NCBI RefSeq assembly: GCF_002420705.1 | Contig: NZ_DIIM01000015.1 | Span: 12,737 to 19,787 of the forward strand | From: Sphingobacterium sp. UBA5670 | GTDB lineage: Bacteria > Bacteroidota > Bacteroidia > Sphingobacteriales > Sphingobacteriaceae | Reading direction: 5' to 3' | DNA: 7,051 bases | Part shown: positions 5,906 through 7,051 of the stretch, piece after piece | How positions within the stretch are numbered: the stretch's first letter is position 1 | Layout: every line of letters starts with the position of its first letter | The notes under the pieces: model-generated | The model's database searches: none | The model's input: the letters and a program-made list of their open reading frames with translations, nothing else | Told to the model about the DNA's origin: nothing | Made by a program: the position numbers and the translations under genes

Positions 5906-6268
5906 ATGAAATCTAATTATGCTCATCTACTCCTCTTTGATCTGGTTATTTATGAGACCCATCGATCAGGATATGATCCTGTTGGGAATGTGCAATACTT
6001 TTGGGGTAAATATCCCTTAAGCACAATTCAGGACTATATTATTGCCCTACAGCCCGACACGAGTGATAAGGAAAAGGGTAATCCAAAATTGACTGAATTT
6101 TCCGTCGAACTTCTCCGCACGTTAATAGCCTATTTGATAATCCATACCCATAAAATGGACCTTGGTAAAATATCTATTTCACTGAATATAAACCGAGAAG
6201 TGATTGAGTCTTCCAAGATCATTTACGATTTCTTTCAACGTGTATCCCCATCCCATACCAATTCCTAA
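5906..6268 (+). CDS. hypothetical protein, 120 residues
   Basis: An intact ORF from ATG 5906, 3 bp after the stop of the decayed gene and 1 bp before the next ATG (6270), so it looks like the middle of a transcription unit. The N-terminus MKSNYAHLLLFDLVIYETH is hydrophobic but has acidic residues inside and no signal-peptide pattern; the protein is probably cytoplasmic. Residues about 64-112 are helical (TEFSVELLRTLIAYLIIHTH, then LGKISISLNINREVIESSKI), with a spacing loosely like a small helix-turn-helix, but this is weak. No clear promoter or ribosome binding site was seen. Base composition is less AT-rich than the operon at 764-4846. I do not recognise the family and assign no function. 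Confidence 0.65.
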   Translation: MKSNYAHLLLFDLVIYETHRSGYDPVGNVQYFWGKYPLSTIQDYIIALQPDTSDKEKGNPKLTEFSVELLRTLIAYLIIHTHKMDLGKISISLNINREVIESSKIIYDFFQRVSPSHTNS

Positions 6269-6269
6269 A

Positions 6270-7051
6270 ATGATGAAAAAATTAAACCTACAATCCAATA
6301 GCAGCGGGCTGCTACATATTCAAATAATAAGGATTACAATATTAGTGATTCTATATGGCCTAATAACGATTTTGAACTTGTCCGCTCAATCACTATCACT
6401 TTCAATTGATGTCAAGAAAGACACAAGTATTCACCCACTGAATATCGGAGATCGCATTCCCGATAAACTTTGGAATACGGTATTGCCAGTCATGCATGAT
6501 CCACAGCAAAGAGAGCATATTCAGTTGAAAGATTTGCAAACAAAGAAGCTTATTATAATCGACTTTTGGGCGACTTGGTGTGCGCCTTGTATTGCGTCGA
6601 TCAAAAAACTTCAAATTATTGAAAAGAAGTATGCCGACAGGCTTGCCCTTATACCGGTTACCTATGAGAAGCTTGACCTGCTACAACGACAAATGGCAAA
6701 GCTCAGCTTTCATCCGTTTAGCGTGTGTTCGGATCCTCTATTGCTGCAGTATTTTCCACATCGAAGTATTCCGCATCAGGTATGGATTATGGACAATAAG
6801 GTTGTTCATATCGGCGCAGCTGTAGATGCAAATGAAAAAAATATTGCACTTGCACTCGATGGGCATCTTCCTCAAATGGAAGTCAAAGCCGAATTTATGG
6901 ACTTTAGCCTGACCAAGCCATTGGATGAATTTGCCAAGCGTGTTAATATTCCTATTTATAAAAAATCTGTAGTGACGGGTTATATAAAGGGTATAGGCGG
7001 TAATAATGGAATAATGCAAGCCAACGGTCAGAAGCTGTTGTATTATAATAA
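6270..7051 (+). CDS. exported TlpA-family thioredoxin-like protein (cut by window edge)
   Basis: An open frame from ATG 6270 (or the adjacent ATG 6273) holds 260 codons to the right edge and has no stop, so the C-terminus is missing. Residues 17-40 form a signal peptide ending in LNLSAQ, a common cleavage context in Bacteroidota; export to the periplasm or outer envelope is expected. The thioredoxin fold follows: IIIDFWATWCAPC with redox cysteines C104 and C107, and the cis-proline loop RSIPHQVWIM with P168. TlpA/ResA-type proteins reduce disulfides in exported proteins, often for cytochrome c maturation, but in Bacteroidota many sit beside nutrient-uptake loci. Beyond about residue 205 (MEVKAEFMDFSLTKPLDEFA) an additional domain begins that I cannot identify. 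Start spacing of 1 bp from the preceding stop suggests translational coupling. Confidence 0.85.
   Translation, partial: MMKKLNLQSNSSGLLHIQIIRITILVILYGLITILNLSAQSLSLSIDVKKDTSIHPLNIGDRIPDKLWNTVLPVMHDPQQREHIQLKDLQTKKLIIIDFWATWCAPCIASIKKLQIIEKKYADRLALIPVTYEKLDLLQRQMAKLSFHPFSVCSDPLLLQYFPHRSIPHQVWIMDNKVVHIGAAVDANEKNIALALDGHLPQMEVKAEFMDFSLTKPLDEFAKRVNIPIYKKSVVTGYIKGIGGNNGIMQANGQKLLYYN

Noticed and set aside
6402..7019. Overlapping ORFs at 6402-6614 (-), 6580-6825 (+) and 6738-7019 (-)
   Set aside because: All lie within the TlpA-like gene, whose frame contains WCAPC, a signal peptide and the cis-proline loop; they are shadows.

Overview
The window looks like a piece of a Bacteroidota chromosome, probably close to Sphingobacterium/Pedobacter. 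The grounds are strong AT-richness, Shine-Dalgarno-poor starts, two exact matches to the Bacteroidota -7 promoter element TAnnTTTG, and a secreted TlpA-type thioredoxin with the typical 'LSAQ' signal-peptide end. No rRNA, tRNA or CRISPR array is visible.

Layout. Positions 1-560 (minus strand, running off the left edge) hold the first 186 codons of an Mrr-like PD-(D/E)xK nuclease. A divergent 203-bp spacer carries a candidate promoter and what looks like the decayed 3' end of another gene. From 764 to 4846 three very AT-rich genes lie head to tail with gaps of 3 and 12 bp: (1) an AAA/ABC-type ATPase fused to a C-terminal TOPRIM nuclease domain (OLD/GajA-like architecture) with an unusual Walker A; (2) a 371-residue protein with PIN-like nuclease signatures at both ends; (3) a 306-residue protein with a cysteine-poor HNH-like motif. 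This looks like a multi-nuclease anti-phage defence operon. The individual domains are familiar, but I do not recognise this three-part combination as a named system.

Positions 4986-5246 (minus strand) encode a small XRE/Cro-type repressor. Its divergent upstream region has an 11-bp-arm inverted repeat overlapping a near-consensus Bacteroidota promoter that points the other way. That promoter leads not into a gene but into about 335 bp without a convincing ORF. This stretch folds on paper into several long, nested and mutually exclusive helices and ends in a very strong intrinsic terminator (5594-5641). It is the most puzzling element here: a candidate structured non-coding RNA, or a cruciform-type recombination or replication site, under control of the repressor.

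To the right of the terminator the sequence becomes less AT-rich and changes character. Positions 5654-5902 look like a decayed gene with in-frame TAG codons and frame changes. It is followed with tight spacing by an unrecognised 120-residue protein and by a partial, exported TlpA-like thioredoxin (WCAPC) that runs off the right edge. I read roughly 1-5641 as an accessory/defence segment and 5650-7051 as more chromosome-like, with a disrupted gene near the boundary. That split is inference from composition and content.
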